DNA of 64,000 bases from CAUZFZ01 sp963579025 (lineage in GTDB: Bacteria > Planctomycetota > Planctomycetia > Planctomycetales > Planctomycetaceae), in assembly GCA_963579025.1 (NCBI GenBank), contig CAUZFZ010000013.1:1-64000 (forward strand), written 5' to 3'. Position 1 is the stretch's first letter. Every line of letters starts with the position of its first letter. Below, in pieces: positions 49,028-58,221 of the stretch. The position numbers were made by a program, and so were the translations under genes. Under the pieces are notes generated by a model, which saw only the letters and a list, made by a program, of their open reading frames with translations, ran no database searches and was not told the DNA's origin.

Positions 49028-49051
49028 GCGAACGGAACTGCGAGAACATCA

Positions 49052-49097
49052 AAGCCCCGGTGTGGCGATGGCGTCAGCCTTCGCTCCACCGGGGCTT
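49052..49097. terminator. Hairpin between convergent genes, possible bidirectional terminator
   Basis: Perfect 11-base arms at 49052-49062 and 49087-49097 (AAGCCCCGGTG paired with its complement) flank a 24-base loop. The hairpin lies 25 bases after the stop of the giant gene and 49 bases beyond the stop of the minus-strand SDR gene. Flanking A and T residues are few, so intrinsic termination would be moderate. Confidence 0.6.
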
Positions 49098-49145
49098 GTT
49101 CATTGTTCGACTGCGTATCAAGGGTGGCCTGAGGTGCGGCTCTTG

Positions 49146-49874
49146 TTACAAGTGAGACGGCAGGAGCTGCAGCTCCGGCACGACCGCGCGGGGATCGAGT
49201 CCGGCGACGAACAGTACCGTGTCTGCAACGTCCTGCGGGTCGAGCGACTTGTCCAGCACTTCGCGAGGTGTTGGCACCGGACGTTGCGTGAGGATCTCGG
49301 TGTCGCACAGGCCGGGGTAGATTACCGTCGTGCGGATGCCATTCTTCTTTTCTTCGATTCGAGTTCCGTGGGCCAGTCCGGTCAGGCCGTGCTTCGATGC
49401 CTGGTACGACACTCCCGAGACATCCGGCATCTGCACGGCTGCCGATGACAGGTAAACGATCAGACCGCTTCCCTGTTGACGCATCACCGGCAGGACAGCA
49501 CTGGTACACAGAAACGCGCCCGTCAGGTTTGTCGAAATCATCATCTCCCAGTTGTCGGGCGTCAGGTCAGTGAGCGAGCGGTCCGGCAGGTTGCGACCTG
49601 TCGCATACACCAGCAGATCGACCCCGCCCGTCTGCTCACTCGCCGCGTGGATCAGTCGATCCACCTGGCTCCGATCGGTGGCATCCGTCGGTTGAATACC
49701 GATGGAAAGTCCTTCGACCAGCAGTTCACTTTGCAGTTCCGCCAGTCGATCTTCGCGCCGAGCCGCTGCGATGACGCGACATCCAGCCCTGGCAAGTGAC
49801 GCGGCCGTCGCGCGACCCATCCCGCTCGATGCGCCGACAACCACTGCTCGCTGACCTTCCAGACTGCGTGTCAT
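49146..49874 (-). CDS. Short-chain dehydrogenase/reductase (SDR family)
   Basis: A 242-residue classical SDR, a cytosolic NAD(P)-dependent oxidoreductase. The Rossmann motif GASSGMG is at residues 14-20. The catalytic set is N116, S143 or S144, Y157 and K161 (YQASK). The usual NNAG segment is changed to YATGRN at 90-95. I start at the ATG at 49874; a GTG 36 bases further upstream would add 12 residues with no domain match. The substrate cannot be told from sequence; SDRs act on sugars, steroids, fatty acyl chains and many others. It converges on the giant gene and is transcribed away from the TPR genes. Family assignment is firm, specificity unknown. Confidence 0.88.
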   Translation of the reverse strand: MTRSLEGQRAVVVGASSGMGRATAASLARAGCRVIAAARREDRLAELQSELLVEGLSIGIQPTDATDRSQVDRLIHAASEQTGGVDLLVYATGRNLPDRSLTDLTPDNWEMMISTNLTGAFLCTSAVLPVMRQQGSGLIVYLSSAAVQMPDVSGVSYQASKHGLTGLAHGTRIEEKKNGIRTTVIYPGLCDTEILTQRPVPTPREVLDKSLDPQDVADTVLFVAGLDPRAVVPELQLLPSHL

Positions 49875-50282
49875 CGCACCTGTTCCCTGTCGGAGTGAAG
49901 TTGGCGGCACGCAACGGCGCCGTCGTCAGCAGACCTTATCCCGTTCGCAGGAGCGGCAAAACTCATCTGATCCGGTCGTCAGCTCGGTTGGCCGTAAACA
50001 CGGCGTGCCTTCGCTGTCACGTGAGTCGCGTATTTACAGTGGGAGCGGTCCACCTCGCACCACTGCGATCACGTTTTTGGAAATCCCGACCAGGAACCCA
50101 CACTCGTGATCGTTGTCCTGTCGGACCTGAATCCACGGTACGTGGCATGACGCCCCCTGATTGCCGGCCTGACAATTTTCTGACAACAATTTACAGCCAC
50201 CTGACACCGTGGGCCTGCATCGTTGCCTATCATGCTTGACCTGCCTGCCAGCTTTGCTCCACCAGCATCCAGGAGACGTCGT
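49875..50282. other. Divergent intergenic region between the SDR and TPR genes
   Basis: About 400 bases without a supported gene. It must carry the promoters of the minus-strand SDR gene and the plus-strand TPR gene. A locally A/T-richer stretch with repeated CTGACA (50169-50174, 50180-50185, 50201-50206) lies 80-115 bases before the TPR start and may include promoter elements, but no convincing -35/-10 pair with normal spacing was found. Short overlapping frames here have no recognisable domain. Confidence 0.35.
50270..50275 (+). promoter_or_regulatory. Ribosome binding site deciding the TPR gene start
   Basis: AGGAGA stands seven bases before the ATG at 50283. This selects that start over the in-frame ATG at 50223 and places the signal peptide directly at the N-terminus. 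Confidence 0.7.
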
Positions 50283-51824
50283 ATGAGTCGCTGTCGCAAA
50301 CTGTCGATCGTGGCCCTGACGGGATGTTTGCTTCTCACTTCAGCCGCCGGACTGCACGCTCAGTCCGACGCCGAGACCGCCCTGGAGAACGCCCGCGTGG
50401 CGTATCAGGCGGATCAGTTCGAGGAGGCTCGTGATCAGGCGAAAAAAGCCTCACAGACTGCCGCGAGGAATCCGGACGTCTGGCTGATGCTCGGCAAGGC
50501 TCACTTCCAGTTGGGAGAACTGGATGAAGCTCTGGTTGCCTGGCGAAACCTGCTGAAACTGGCGCCAAACCATGAATACGGGCGTCGGATGGTGTCCGCA
50601 CTGGAGGGGCAGGTTTCGGACATCGATCTGCGCATCCGTCTGGCGTCCGTCAACGTCAGTGAGGGGTTCGTGCAGACTGCACGGGCTGATCTGCAGTCGC
50701 TCCGCACACGCTCGCCCCTGTCGCTCGAACAGCGGCGGAAGGTGTTGATGCTGCTGGCCGAGGTCGCTGTGCTTGAAGTAAAGGGCACGGAAGCGCTCGC
50801 CATCCTTAACGAACTGACGACCCGCGATGCGGCGACCGCTGACACTCTGCCCGTGCGTTTGCTGACGGCTCGGGCTCAACTGGTGACCGGAGGAGCGTTG
50901 ACGACATTCGGTCTGGCCGAGCTGACGAAGATCGTCGAGGAAGCAGGAGACACACCTGACGCGCAGCTCGCGAAGCTGGAACTGCTGTTGCACCGGGTGT
51001 CTCGCGGCGAAGACGGCGTGACTGAGCTGGCGGCATGGATCGAAGAGAACGGCACACTGACGGCATCCCGTCGCGCCCGACTTGGATTGCGTGACAGCGT
51101 TCAGCGGTATCTGGCTGCATCAGCTGCAGCGCCCGCTCCGAAAGCGGATGCCGAGTTGAATGAGCATGACAAATCGGCGCTGACCGCGGCCGGACATGCA
51201 TTCAAAGCGTTCGTCGATGTTGCGGATCAGACGGCACTGGCAACGGCTTTGACGACCCATCTGGAAAAACGATACGTCGCCGTGGATGCCTTTGCGGCGG
51301 CTCGCAGCGGACTGGTGCTGATCGACCAGATGCAACTGCTTGATGCGGTGAGTGCAGTCGTTGCCGGATCGCGGCGGCGAATTGAAGTCGCCGAAGCGAC
51401 ATCGGAATACATGCAGATTAAGCAGGACGTACAGGAGGCCGTCGCCGGTCCGGAAGTCCTCGCTAAGTGGATCGCAGATCACCCTGGACATCCGATGGAA
51501 CTGGATGCACGTCAGACTCTGGTAACAGCGTACCTCGATGTCACACGGCGTCAGCCAGCTCCCGCGGCAGATGCGGAGTTGAGCGCGTCGGACAAACTGG
51601 CGATCGCAGCCGTCGGAGCAATCAAATCGACCGGCGAGGTTTCGAAACTCGTCCAGGTTCTTTCGCAGCATTTTCGGAAGCACTACTTCGACCGCGGAGC
51701 GCATGCCGCAGCAATCGCGGGCGTTGAGGCCCTGGTGCCCCTCGAAGTTCCCGCCAGACGCGCACCGCTGACTGATGTCGTCGCGGGAATGCAGCGGGAC
51801 ATTGCCACGCTCGAATACACGTAG
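50283..51824 (+). CDS. TPR protein, N-terminal part, ended by an in-frame TAG
   Basis: The 513-residue product starts with a type I signal peptide (MSRCRKLSIVALTGCLLLTSAAGLHAQ), so it acts outside the cytoplasm. It is followed by TPR helices (ALENARVAYQADQFEEARDQ; DVWLMLGKAHFQLGELDEAL). From about residue 285 a repeat of 136 residues begins (ADAELNEHDKSAL..., ADAELSASDKLAI...), whose third copy lies past the stop. The stop is TAG at 51822-51824. The frame continues open beyond it with the same repeat and then 1,574 more codons, so this is probably the first part of a 2,122-codon gene. In the preceding repeat copy the equivalent codon is CAG (51414-51416), consistent with a C-to-T nonsense change. 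The role of such large TPR proteins is unknown; scaffolding of a cell envelope complex is a guess. Confidence 0.75.
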   Translation: MSRCRKLSIVALTGCLLLTSAAGLHAQSDAETALENARVAYQADQFEEARDQAKKASQTAARNPDVWLMLGKAHFQLGELDEALVAWRNLLKLAPNHEYGRRMVSALEGQVSDIDLRIRLASVNVSEGFVQTARADLQSLRTRSPLSLEQRRKVLMLLAEVAVLEVKGTEALAILNELTTRDAATADTLPVRLLTARAQLVTGGALTTFGLAELTKIVEEAGDTPDAQLAKLELLLHRVSRGEDGVTELAAWIEENGTLTASRRARLGLRDSVQRYLAASAAAPAPKADAELNEHDKSALTAAGHAFKAFVDVADQTALATALTTHLEKRYVAVDAFAAARSGLVLIDQMQLLDAVSAVVAGSRRRIEVAEATSEYMQIKQDVQEAVAGPEVLAKWIADHPGHPMELDARQTLVTAYLDVTRRQPAPAADAELSASDKLAIAAVGAIKSTGEVSKLVQVLSQHFRKHYFDRGAHAAAIAGVEALVPLEVPARRAPLTDVVAGMQRDIATLEYT

Positions 51825-51926
51825 ATCAGCCGAGACGTCGGTGAGACCATTGCCAGCCCCGACGATCTGAGCAAGTGGATCACCGATCACGCTGATCACC
51901 CCAAGGCTCAGGAAGCACGTCGTGCT

Positions 51927-54900
51927 TTGGTGTTCGCGTATCTGAATGTTACGCGGCGGATGGCGGTTCCTGGTGCCGGGGCCGGGTTGAGTGAGTCCGA
52001 CCAGAAAGCGCTGGCTGTTGCCGGAGAGTACATTCAGGCACTCGACAAGTCCGATGAGATTTCAAAGCTCGTCGTCGCTCTCACGCAGCATTTCCAGAAA
52101 CAGTACCTTCAGCGGGGTGCACATGAAGCCGCGATTGCGGGCGTCAAGGCCTTGCTGCCGCTGGAAGTTCGCGTCAAACGCGCTCAACTGTTGAATGTGT
52201 TGCTGGGGATGCAGACGCAAGTCGCACTCGCAGAGCTGCGTGCCGCGGTGGCCGCCGGAACGGTTCCTGCTGGAACGGCGCCGATGCCTGCGTCACTGGA
52301 AGCGGCGGCGGCCACAGCCGTGCTGATCAGTACGGACTATCCCGCGACGCCGGCGTGGGGCGCACATGCTCATCTGGGAGTTCAAGTTCTGGATACAGCC
52401 GCCGCGGTACCGTGGCCGACACGCATCACCGGACCGAAAGCGGCACACGGCTGGGCGTTAAGTCTGGCTCTTCCGGTCGTGACTGCGAATTCTGATGCGG
52501 ACTCGGTGAAGGTCGCTCGCGGAGTGGTCGACCGAGTCGTCAATGAACTGGCAGCGATCGCACAACCGTCCGCCGCCGGACTGGCCACGGCCAGCCATCA
52601 GCGTCTGCTGCTGGCAATACCCACGGCACACGCCCTGTGGGCTCAAGTTGTGTTTCGTCATGTGGACCTGCTCACCGCGGACGCAGCGCGGACCTTCGAC
52701 GCCAACGTCCGGTCTGGTGAGGGTGTGAAAAACGCGAAGCCGACCGAAACACACGCGACTATTCTCAAGCTGTTGTCTGATGTCGTGAAGCAACAACCAG
52801 CTCTTGCAGTGACATCGCTGCAGAAACTGGGTGTTCATCTGCAGAAATGGTCGGCCGCTCGGCACGACGTCGTTGTTGAAGGAGCGTATCAGACATTCGC
52901 GGCTGACCTGCCACCAGCGACGCAGCGTCAGACGCAACTGGCTCTGGCACGATTGTGGTTTACCCAAGTGCTGAGAGCACACGATCGGATTCTGAGCAAT
53001 GGATTCCTGGTGGCACGAGCGCTCGATGCACAATCGCAGAAAGCGTTGCTGCAGTGCTATCAACTGGCGAGCGGCCTTGGTGCCGGTGATCCACTACTGG
53101 CCGACATTCGAGCGTTGCGCATGCAGATTGTGGATCATTACCTGGCCCTTGAGTACGAAGACATCGCCGAGACAGCGATCAAAGTCAAAGCCGATCCCGC
53201 GAACGCCGACCTCGACGAGGAAGCCGAACTGGAACTCGCTGGACTGAAACGCCGCATCGCCGAGCGGCAGCTTGCCCGGCAGCTCAAACAGCACGACGGA
53301 CAGAAGTTGATTGTCCTCACACCGGCATTCAACGAAGCCATCGCCGCGTTGAAGAAATTCATTACCGACCACCCGACCAGCGAACGTGTTCCGACTGCGG
53401 CGGATGGCGTGTTTGTGATCGGCAGACGATTCGAGCAATACGAGGCGTGGCTGGTCGCCGCTCAGATTTACGCAGACTTTGAGCAGTTCGCCGCGAAGAT
53501 TGACTCACTGCTGCAGGCACGTCCCGGCCAGTCGACGTATCCGGAACGAGCCGCGATCGCGCGTGCGTCTACGCTGCACACGCGGGCGTCGCGGGCATTG
53601 CAGGCATGGAACACGGCGAAGCCCCATGACGCGCCGCCACCGGCTGAGCTGAGTGAGGAGTTTCAGGCAGCTCAAACCGCGTGGCAGAAAGTCATTGCCG
53701 ATTACCAGCAGCGCCCGGTCGCTCAAACAGCCATCGCCCGCATCATGGCTATCGCTGGGGAGTACGCCGGTCTGAATGCATGGGACGTGGCCGATGCGAC
53801 TTATGCCGCACTGCTGGGACTGGAACTGCCACTGCGTTCTCCCGAACGTCTGGAGTTTGGACGCGCCATCTGTCAGCTCGGAAAAGTGCTGCCCGATCAC
53901 GCCCGGACCGTTCTGGCGGCTCTGGCAGTAACGGGCGCCAATCGTGGCGACGACAAAAAGTCCGACGAGGGATTGCTGGGCAATTCCCTGCTGGGCTCGT
54001 TTCTCATGCTTGAGCGACTGGATTCGATAACACGCCGGCCGATCAACGAGTCTTCGATCATTTCAGCCGCGCCGGCCGACCCCAGTGCTCCGAATCCTCA
54101 GGCAACTGCCCCGCTTGGTGCGTCGGGCAATGTCGCGGGTCGCGCTGAGGTGCCTCAGGAAGAACTTACCGAAGATCTCGACTTGAATAAGAACGGAAAT
54201 CTCGAGCCAGGTGCCGGTTTCGCCGGAGGCGGATTCAAATACGAGCAACGGTTCCGGCGAAAGGCCGATGCTCAGTTGCTGGCAGCCGTGCGCACGCAAC
54301 TCGACCGTCAGGCACAACAGGTGGCCATGCTGCGTGACGAGACCATTCAGCAGCGTCAGCCACAAGGTCAATCCAGCACGGCAGACGCTGGGGAACAGGT
54401 GCCTGGTCAACAGGGCGCCGGGGCAGCGGTGGCCGTGTTGTCCGACGCCGAGTTGCAGCGACAGCAAGACGTGCTGGATGCTGTCTACACCGCGCTGCAG
54501 ACAATTCGAAAGAAGTATGCGGACTCATCAACTGCCGATCAGGCACGCGAAGAGATCTTTGTCATCGTCAATCACTGGCGCGAGATTGCTCAATGGGACC
54601 GAGCCGCACAGCTCGCGCGGAAGTTTCTGACTGACAACCCGACAGACATCAACCTCCCGAAGATTCGCCAGGACATCGCACGCGACTGGCTGGCATGGGC
54701 GTCGATGGGCGTTCGTGATCCGGAACTCGACCGCGAACAACTGCTCAGCGAAATCTCGAAACGATTCGATACGGCCCGCGAAGAACTGCAGGCCATCATC
54801 GTGGCGTTCCCGGACGCGACCGCCGCGCGACATCAGGCTCAGTGGGATATTGCCACCAGCTTCCTGACTCAGGCCCGTGTGGTCGCCGCATCCAGTCCCA

Positions 54901-56651
54901 CACTCGCACGCGGCCAGTTTGTGCGGGCAGCGACAGAACTGCTCCATGTCTCCGAACTGTTTCACGATCACCCGCAGATTGGAACCATCCCCGACATGCT
55001 GTGGGGTGTGAGCAACGAGCTGGTTGCACGAGGCTACCACGACGAAGCGATCACGGTGTGGAACGAGTTGCAGATTCACTATGCAACACATCCGCTGGCT
55101 GATCAGTCGGCTCTGCGGATCGCTCAGACATGGCAACGACTGGGACAACCCCTGCGGGCTGTCGAAGCGTTTCTGGAACTGAACTTCGCTCGAGGTGGCA
55201 GCGACGCTGATCTGCAGAACACGATCTACACGATCGCCGTCACCCTGAAGAACGAGAAACGCTGGATCGAATCTCTGCACGTTCTGCAGACGTTTGTCGA
55301 CAGCTTCCCGGTACACGCCAATGCCGGACAGTCGCTGACGATGATCGGTCAGATTCATCAGGCGAACGAAGTCTGGGAAGATGCCATCGCCGCGTACCGC
55401 CGGGTGATCGACGAATTCACGACCGGAGCATGGACCACCGAGGCCCGCTGGTCGATCGCTGAGTGCACCATCAATCTCAGCCTGTGGCAGGAAGCCACGG
55501 GAGCCTATGCAGAATTTCAACAGTCGTATCCGGAGGACGCGCGTGTTGCGGAAGCAGCCCGCCGCATCGAGGTCCTCAAAACACTTGACCGCTACCAGGA
55601 TGTGATCGACGAAGAAGGCCAGCGCAAGGCGTTCGATGCACAGTTCCAGGTGGCGGCCATTGTTCGCACACAACTGGCGAATCCCGTGAAGGCCATCATC
55701 GAATACCGCAAGGTCGCGAAGAACTGGCCTCAAAGTCATCTGGCCGACGACGCACTGTTCGAGATTGGAAAGATCTACCTGCAACTGGGTGAAACCGAAC
55801 TGGCTCGCACCGCGCTACTGCAATCGGCCGTACGCTATCCGGAAAGTCCTCTGGCCGACGACGCGTTGCTGCTCGTGGGAACGAGCTACGTCAGTGAAGC
55901 CGATCAGCTCGCCGCGGTTGACCGCGGTAAGTCGCAGGAAATCGCGAAGGACATCGCTCAGAAGCAGGCGTATGCGTTCGCGCAGGACAATCAGCGTCGC
56001 CAGACCGCGCGCAATCTCGACCTGGTCACAGCGCTGAAGAAACAAGGCAAGCGTGAAGAGGCAGCCAGCAAGGAAGCCTACCTCGCGGGTCAGGCTCTGC
56101 AGTTCGGTGTGGCAAACACGCTGAATGCTTCGAACTGGGCGATGCAGCAGGAAGAAGTGCTGTCCGCCGCGCAGCTCGCGGATCGACAGGACAAAATCAA
56201 CGCGGCATTGCGTCAGGCGGTGGGCAGCTTCCGCCAGGCCGCCAGCGTGACGGCCGCCGACAAGGCCGATGACGCGCTGCTGCAGATGGCTCAGATTTAC
56301 GACGAACGACTGAAGGACTCGACGGCGGCGATGTTGACCTGGGAAGAAATCGTCAAGCAGTACAGTGGAACGGCAGTCGCTGAAGACGCAAGCTGGAAGA
56401 TGGCCAGCTACTACGAGGGACAGAAGAATCACGGAAAGGCCATCGCGGCTTACCAGACGTTCTTCCGCAACTACCGTCGTAGCCCGCGGGCCGGTCAGGC
56501 TCAGGCGGCCATCGCCGAGAACTACGAACAACTCGGCGAGTGGGTCCAGGCGATGGACGCCTACACGAACTACGTCAACAACTTCCCGGAAGGTCCACTG
56601 CTCAAGAAGGCCCGCGATCAGATCAGTTGGATCAAGACCTATCGGCTGTAA
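51927..56651 (+). CDS. TPR protein, C-terminal part of the interrupted gene
   Basis: This frame is the direct continuation of the gene ending at 51824; the codons from 51825 onward are open and continue the 136-residue repeat. The start given (TTG at 51927) is only the first possible one, with no ribosome binding site, and the ATG at 51960 is no better. That supports a single broken gene rather than two genes. The 1,574 residues are mostly helical TPR and TPR-like pairs (for example ADDALFEIGKIYLQLGETEL near residue 1265, and SWKMASYYEGQKNHGKAIAA near the C-terminus), similar in style to YbgF/BamD-type periplasmic TPR proteins. A linker at about 54040-54440 is rich in Ala, Pro, Gln and Gly and carries an EF-hand-like DLNKNGNLE. 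No catalytic motif is visible. If translated separately it would lack a signal peptide. Confidence 0.7.
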   Translation: MVFAYLNVTRRMAVPGAGAGLSESDQKALAVAGEYIQALDKSDEISKLVVALTQHFQKQYLQRGAHEAAIAGVKALLPLEVRVKRAQLLNVLLGMQTQVALAELRAAVAAGTVPAGTAPMPASLEAAAATAVLISTDYPATPAWGAHAHLGVQVLDTAAAVPWPTRITGPKAAHGWALSLALPVVTANSDADSVKVARGVVDRVVNELAAIAQPSAAGLATASHQRLLLAIPTAHALWAQVVFRHVDLLTADAARTFDANVRSGEGVKNAKPTETHATILKLLSDVVKQQPALAVTSLQKLGVHLQKWSAARHDVVVEGAYQTFAADLPPATQRQTQLALARLWFTQVLRAHDRILSNGFLVARALDAQSQKALLQCYQLASGLGAGDPLLADIRALRMQIVDHYLALEYEDIAETAIKVKADPANADLDEEAELELAGLKRRIAERQLARQLKQHDGQKLIVLTPAFNEAIAALKKFITDHPTSERVPTAADGVFVIGRRFEQYEAWLVAAQIYADFEQFAAKIDSLLQARPGQSTYPERAAIARASTLHTRASRALQAWNTAKPHDAPPPAELSEEFQAAQTAWQKVIADYQQRPVAQTAIARIMAIAGEYAGLNAWDVADATYAALLGLELPLRSPERLEFGRAICQLGKVLPDHARTVLAALAVTGANRGDDKKSDEGLLGNSLLGSFLMLERLDSITRRPINESSIISAAPADPSAPNPQATAPLGASGNVAGRAEVPQEELTEDLDLNKNGNLEPGAGFAGGGFKYEQRFRRKADAQLLAAVRTQLDRQAQQVAMLRDETIQQRQPQGQSSTADAGEQVPGQQGAGAAVAVLSDAELQRQQDVLDAVYTALQTIRKKYADSSTADQAREEIFVIVNHWREIAQWDRAAQLARKFLTDNPTDINLPKIRQDIARDWLAWASMGVRDPELDREQLLSEISKRFDTAREELQAIIVAFPDATAARHQAQWDIATSFLTQARVVAASSPTLARGQFVRAATELLHVSELFHDHPQIGTIPDMLWGVSNELVARGYHDEAITVWNELQIHYATHPLADQSALRIAQTWQRLGQPLRAVEAFLELNFARGGSDADLQNTIYTIAVTLKNEKRWIESLHVLQTFVDSFPVHANAGQSLTMIGQIHQANEVWEDAIAAYRRVIDEFTTGAWTTEARWSIAECTINLSLWQEATGAYAEFQQSYPEDARVAEAARRIEVLKTLDRYQDVIDEEGQRKAFDAQFQVAAIVRTQLANPVKAIIEYRKVAKNWPQSHLADDALFEIGKIYLQLGETELARTALLQSAVRYPESPLADDALLLVGTSYVSEADQLAAVDRGKSQEIAKDIAQKQAYAFAQDNQRRQTARNLDLVTALKKQGKREEAASKEAYLAGQALQFGVANTLNASNWAMQQEEVLSAAQLADRQDKINAALRQAVGSFRQAASVTAADKADDALLQMAQIYDERLKDSTAAMLTWEEIVKQYSGTAVAEDASWKMASYYEGQKNHGKAIAAYQTFFRNYRRSPRAGQAQAAIAENYEQLGEWVQAMDAYTNYVNNFPEGPLLKKARDQISWIKTYRL

Positions 56652-56664
56652 GTGAAGTGAAACT

Positions 56665-56773
56665 CGTACCCACGCTCCGCGTGGGTACGCCCCGAGGGAC
56701 GCTCTGCGTCCCGTCAGTCAATACTCGGGACGCGGAGCGTCCTGCGATGTGTTCCAACGCAGAGCGTTGGAAC
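56665..56773. repeat. Four consecutive hairpins of a dispersed palindromic repeat
   Basis: Four perfect hairpins stand in a row, each with a three-base loop and arms ending in CGC/GCG: 56665-56689 (11-base arms, loop TCC), 56696-56712 (7, TCT), 56728-56742 (6, GGA) and 56751-56773 (10, AGA). They occupy the gap between the two TPR genes. They could act as a REP-like element, an attenuator or a terminator. No other full copies are in this window. Confidence 0.8.
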
Positions 56774-56820
56774 GACTTCCAATAATCAATTAACTGCCTT
56801 TCGGCCTGTGGAGACCGGAC

Positions 56821-58152
56821 ATGAATTGCCGACTCACGCTCGCAGCACTGCTGGTTCTTAGCTTCGCACTTCCCGTGTCTGCTCAGGAAAGTGGCATTCC
56901 CGACGAGGGGAACAAAAAGCCTGCCGACAAGGAACCTCTCGAAGTCAATGCCGAGGCGCTTTACAACAAAGGCCGCGACGCGCTGTTTCGTGGCAAGTAC
57001 GAAGAAGCCATTACGTCGCTGAAAGCAGCCGTCGCCGCGAACGGCAAGCAGACGTCATGGCGTTTGTATCTGGCCCGCGCTTACCGCTACGCAAAGCAGC
57101 CCAAAGAGAGCGAAGCGATACTGACAGAGATCCTCAAGGAAGCACCAGACCACGTCGAAGCCGGACAGTTACTGGCGGAAGTCTATTACTCGCGAGAAAA
57201 GTGGGCAGACGTCACAAAGACACTCGAACCGCTGCTGAAGTATCGGCATGACTATCCGACGTACCACCTGCTGGCTGAAGCTGCGTACAACCAGGACGAC
57301 TATGACAACTCCCGCAAGTACTATCGCGAAGCCATCAAACTGAATCCGGACAGCGGACCGGACCATTACCAGTTGGGAAACATCTACCTCGCCGAAAATC
57401 GCTTTGCATTGTCCGCTCGATCTTACGAAACGGCACTGCGGCTGGGCCTGGACAGCGTCGTCCTGCATTACAAACTGGCGTCAGCCTATTTCAACCTGCG
57501 TAACTACTTTGGACGCATCAGTGTTGCGACGGTCAAAGCGGGTGAGCCACGGACGATCAGCGGAAACCTGTATCTGATCGAGCAGGTCCCGGGTAAGAAG
57601 GACGTGTTTCGAGTGGCACCGCAGCGGTCCGCCGTCTTCCATATCGAACGCGCGATCGAAGGCGGCCTCGGCGAGCGTGCTGACACGCAGATGCTCCTGG
57701 CGAATATCTACCTCAATGCCCGGCGCCACGACCGGGCGTATGAGATGTACAAGGCTCTCGAGGAGATGGTTCCCGAGGAAGACGCTGCTTTGTACGCCTT
57801 TTACTTCGCGCAGAGCGCATTCGGAGTACGCAAGTACGACGAATACCTGGACCAGCTCCGAGAAGCCGTGAAGCTCGATCCCGAGGCCTATCGGTCGGCT
57901 CTTGTCGATGGCTACCTGCAGGTGGCAGATCGCTACAACCAGGCGGGTCAGCTCGACAAATACATCGAGCACCTTGAGCTGGCGGTCGATGAAAGCCCGC
58001 AAACGACCTCACTGCATCTCAAGCTGGCCAGCGCTTTCGAAGAAGCCCGCAAATACGAAGAGGCCGTGCAGCAATGGCGTCTGGTGCTTGACCTTGAACC
58101 AGAACACCCCGATCGCACGCGACTGCTGAACATGATTCGAAAGCACGGGTAA
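56821..58152 (+). CDS. Secreted/periplasmic TPR protein
   Basis: An intact 443-residue protein with a signal peptide (MNCRLTLAALLVLSFALPVSA, cleavage likely before QE). After a charged linker come many TPR units, for example ALYNKGRDALFRGKYEEAIT, TYHLLAEAAYNQDDYDNSRK, DHYQLGNIYLAENRFALSAR, and the C-terminal SLHLKLASAFEEARKYEEAV. A non-TPR stretch near residues 225-270 (VKAGEPRTISGNLYLIEQV) interrupts the array and may be a small insert. TPRs bind proteins; no enzyme motif is present. GGAG lies about nine bases before the ATG. It follows the larger TPR gene on the same strand, separated by the four-hairpin element, so the two may be functionally linked. The partner is unknown. Confidence 0.85.
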   Translation: MNCRLTLAALLVLSFALPVSAQESGIPDEGNKKPADKEPLEVNAEALYNKGRDALFRGKYEEAITSLKAAVAANGKQTSWRLYLARAYRYAKQPKESEAILTEILKEAPDHVEAGQLLAEVYYSREKWADVTKTLEPLLKYRHDYPTYHLLAEAAYNQDDYDNSRKYYREAIKLNPDSGPDHYQLGNIYLAENRFALSARSYETALRLGLDSVVLHYKLASAYFNLRNYFGRISVATVKAGEPRTISGNLYLIEQVPGKKDVFRVAPQRSAVFHIERAIEGGLGERADTQMLLANIYLNARRHDRAYEMYKALEEMVPEEDAALYAFYFAQSAFGVRKYDEYLDQLREAVKLDPEAYRSALVDGYLQVADRYNQAGQLDKYIEHLELAVDESPQTTSLHLKLASAFEEARKYEEAVQQWRLVLDLEPEHPDRTRLLNMIRKHG

Positions 58153-58183
58153 GGAACCGCAGCCTCTTGCCAGTTCGAGGCCT

Positions 58184-58206
58184 CCTCTCCCCCTCGGGGG
58201 GAGAGG
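58184..58206. terminator. Strong G/C hairpin between convergent genes
   Basis: The sequence CCTCTCCCC, a short loop, and GGGGAGAGG forms a 9-10 base pair stem. It sits 31 bases after the TPR stop and 15 bases beyond the stop of the minus-strand DUF1080 gene. No T-run follows on either strand, so it may slow or end transcription, or it may be a dispersed repeat. Confidence 0.45.
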
Positions 58207-58221
58207 GCACTTGTCGCTACA

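Noticed and set aside
49796..50239. Possible 147-residue gene between the SDR and TPR genes
   Set aside because: It overlaps the SDR start on the other strand, has no domain and no convincing ribosome binding site.
51822..51824. TAG read as pyrrolysine or another recoded residue
   Set aside because: No recoding element or suppressor tRNA is visible in the window, and a simple CAG-to-TAG change explains the codon.
54528..55784. Open frame of 418 codons antisense to the TPR gene
   Set aside because: The plus-strand frame has clear TPR helices; the antisense product has none.
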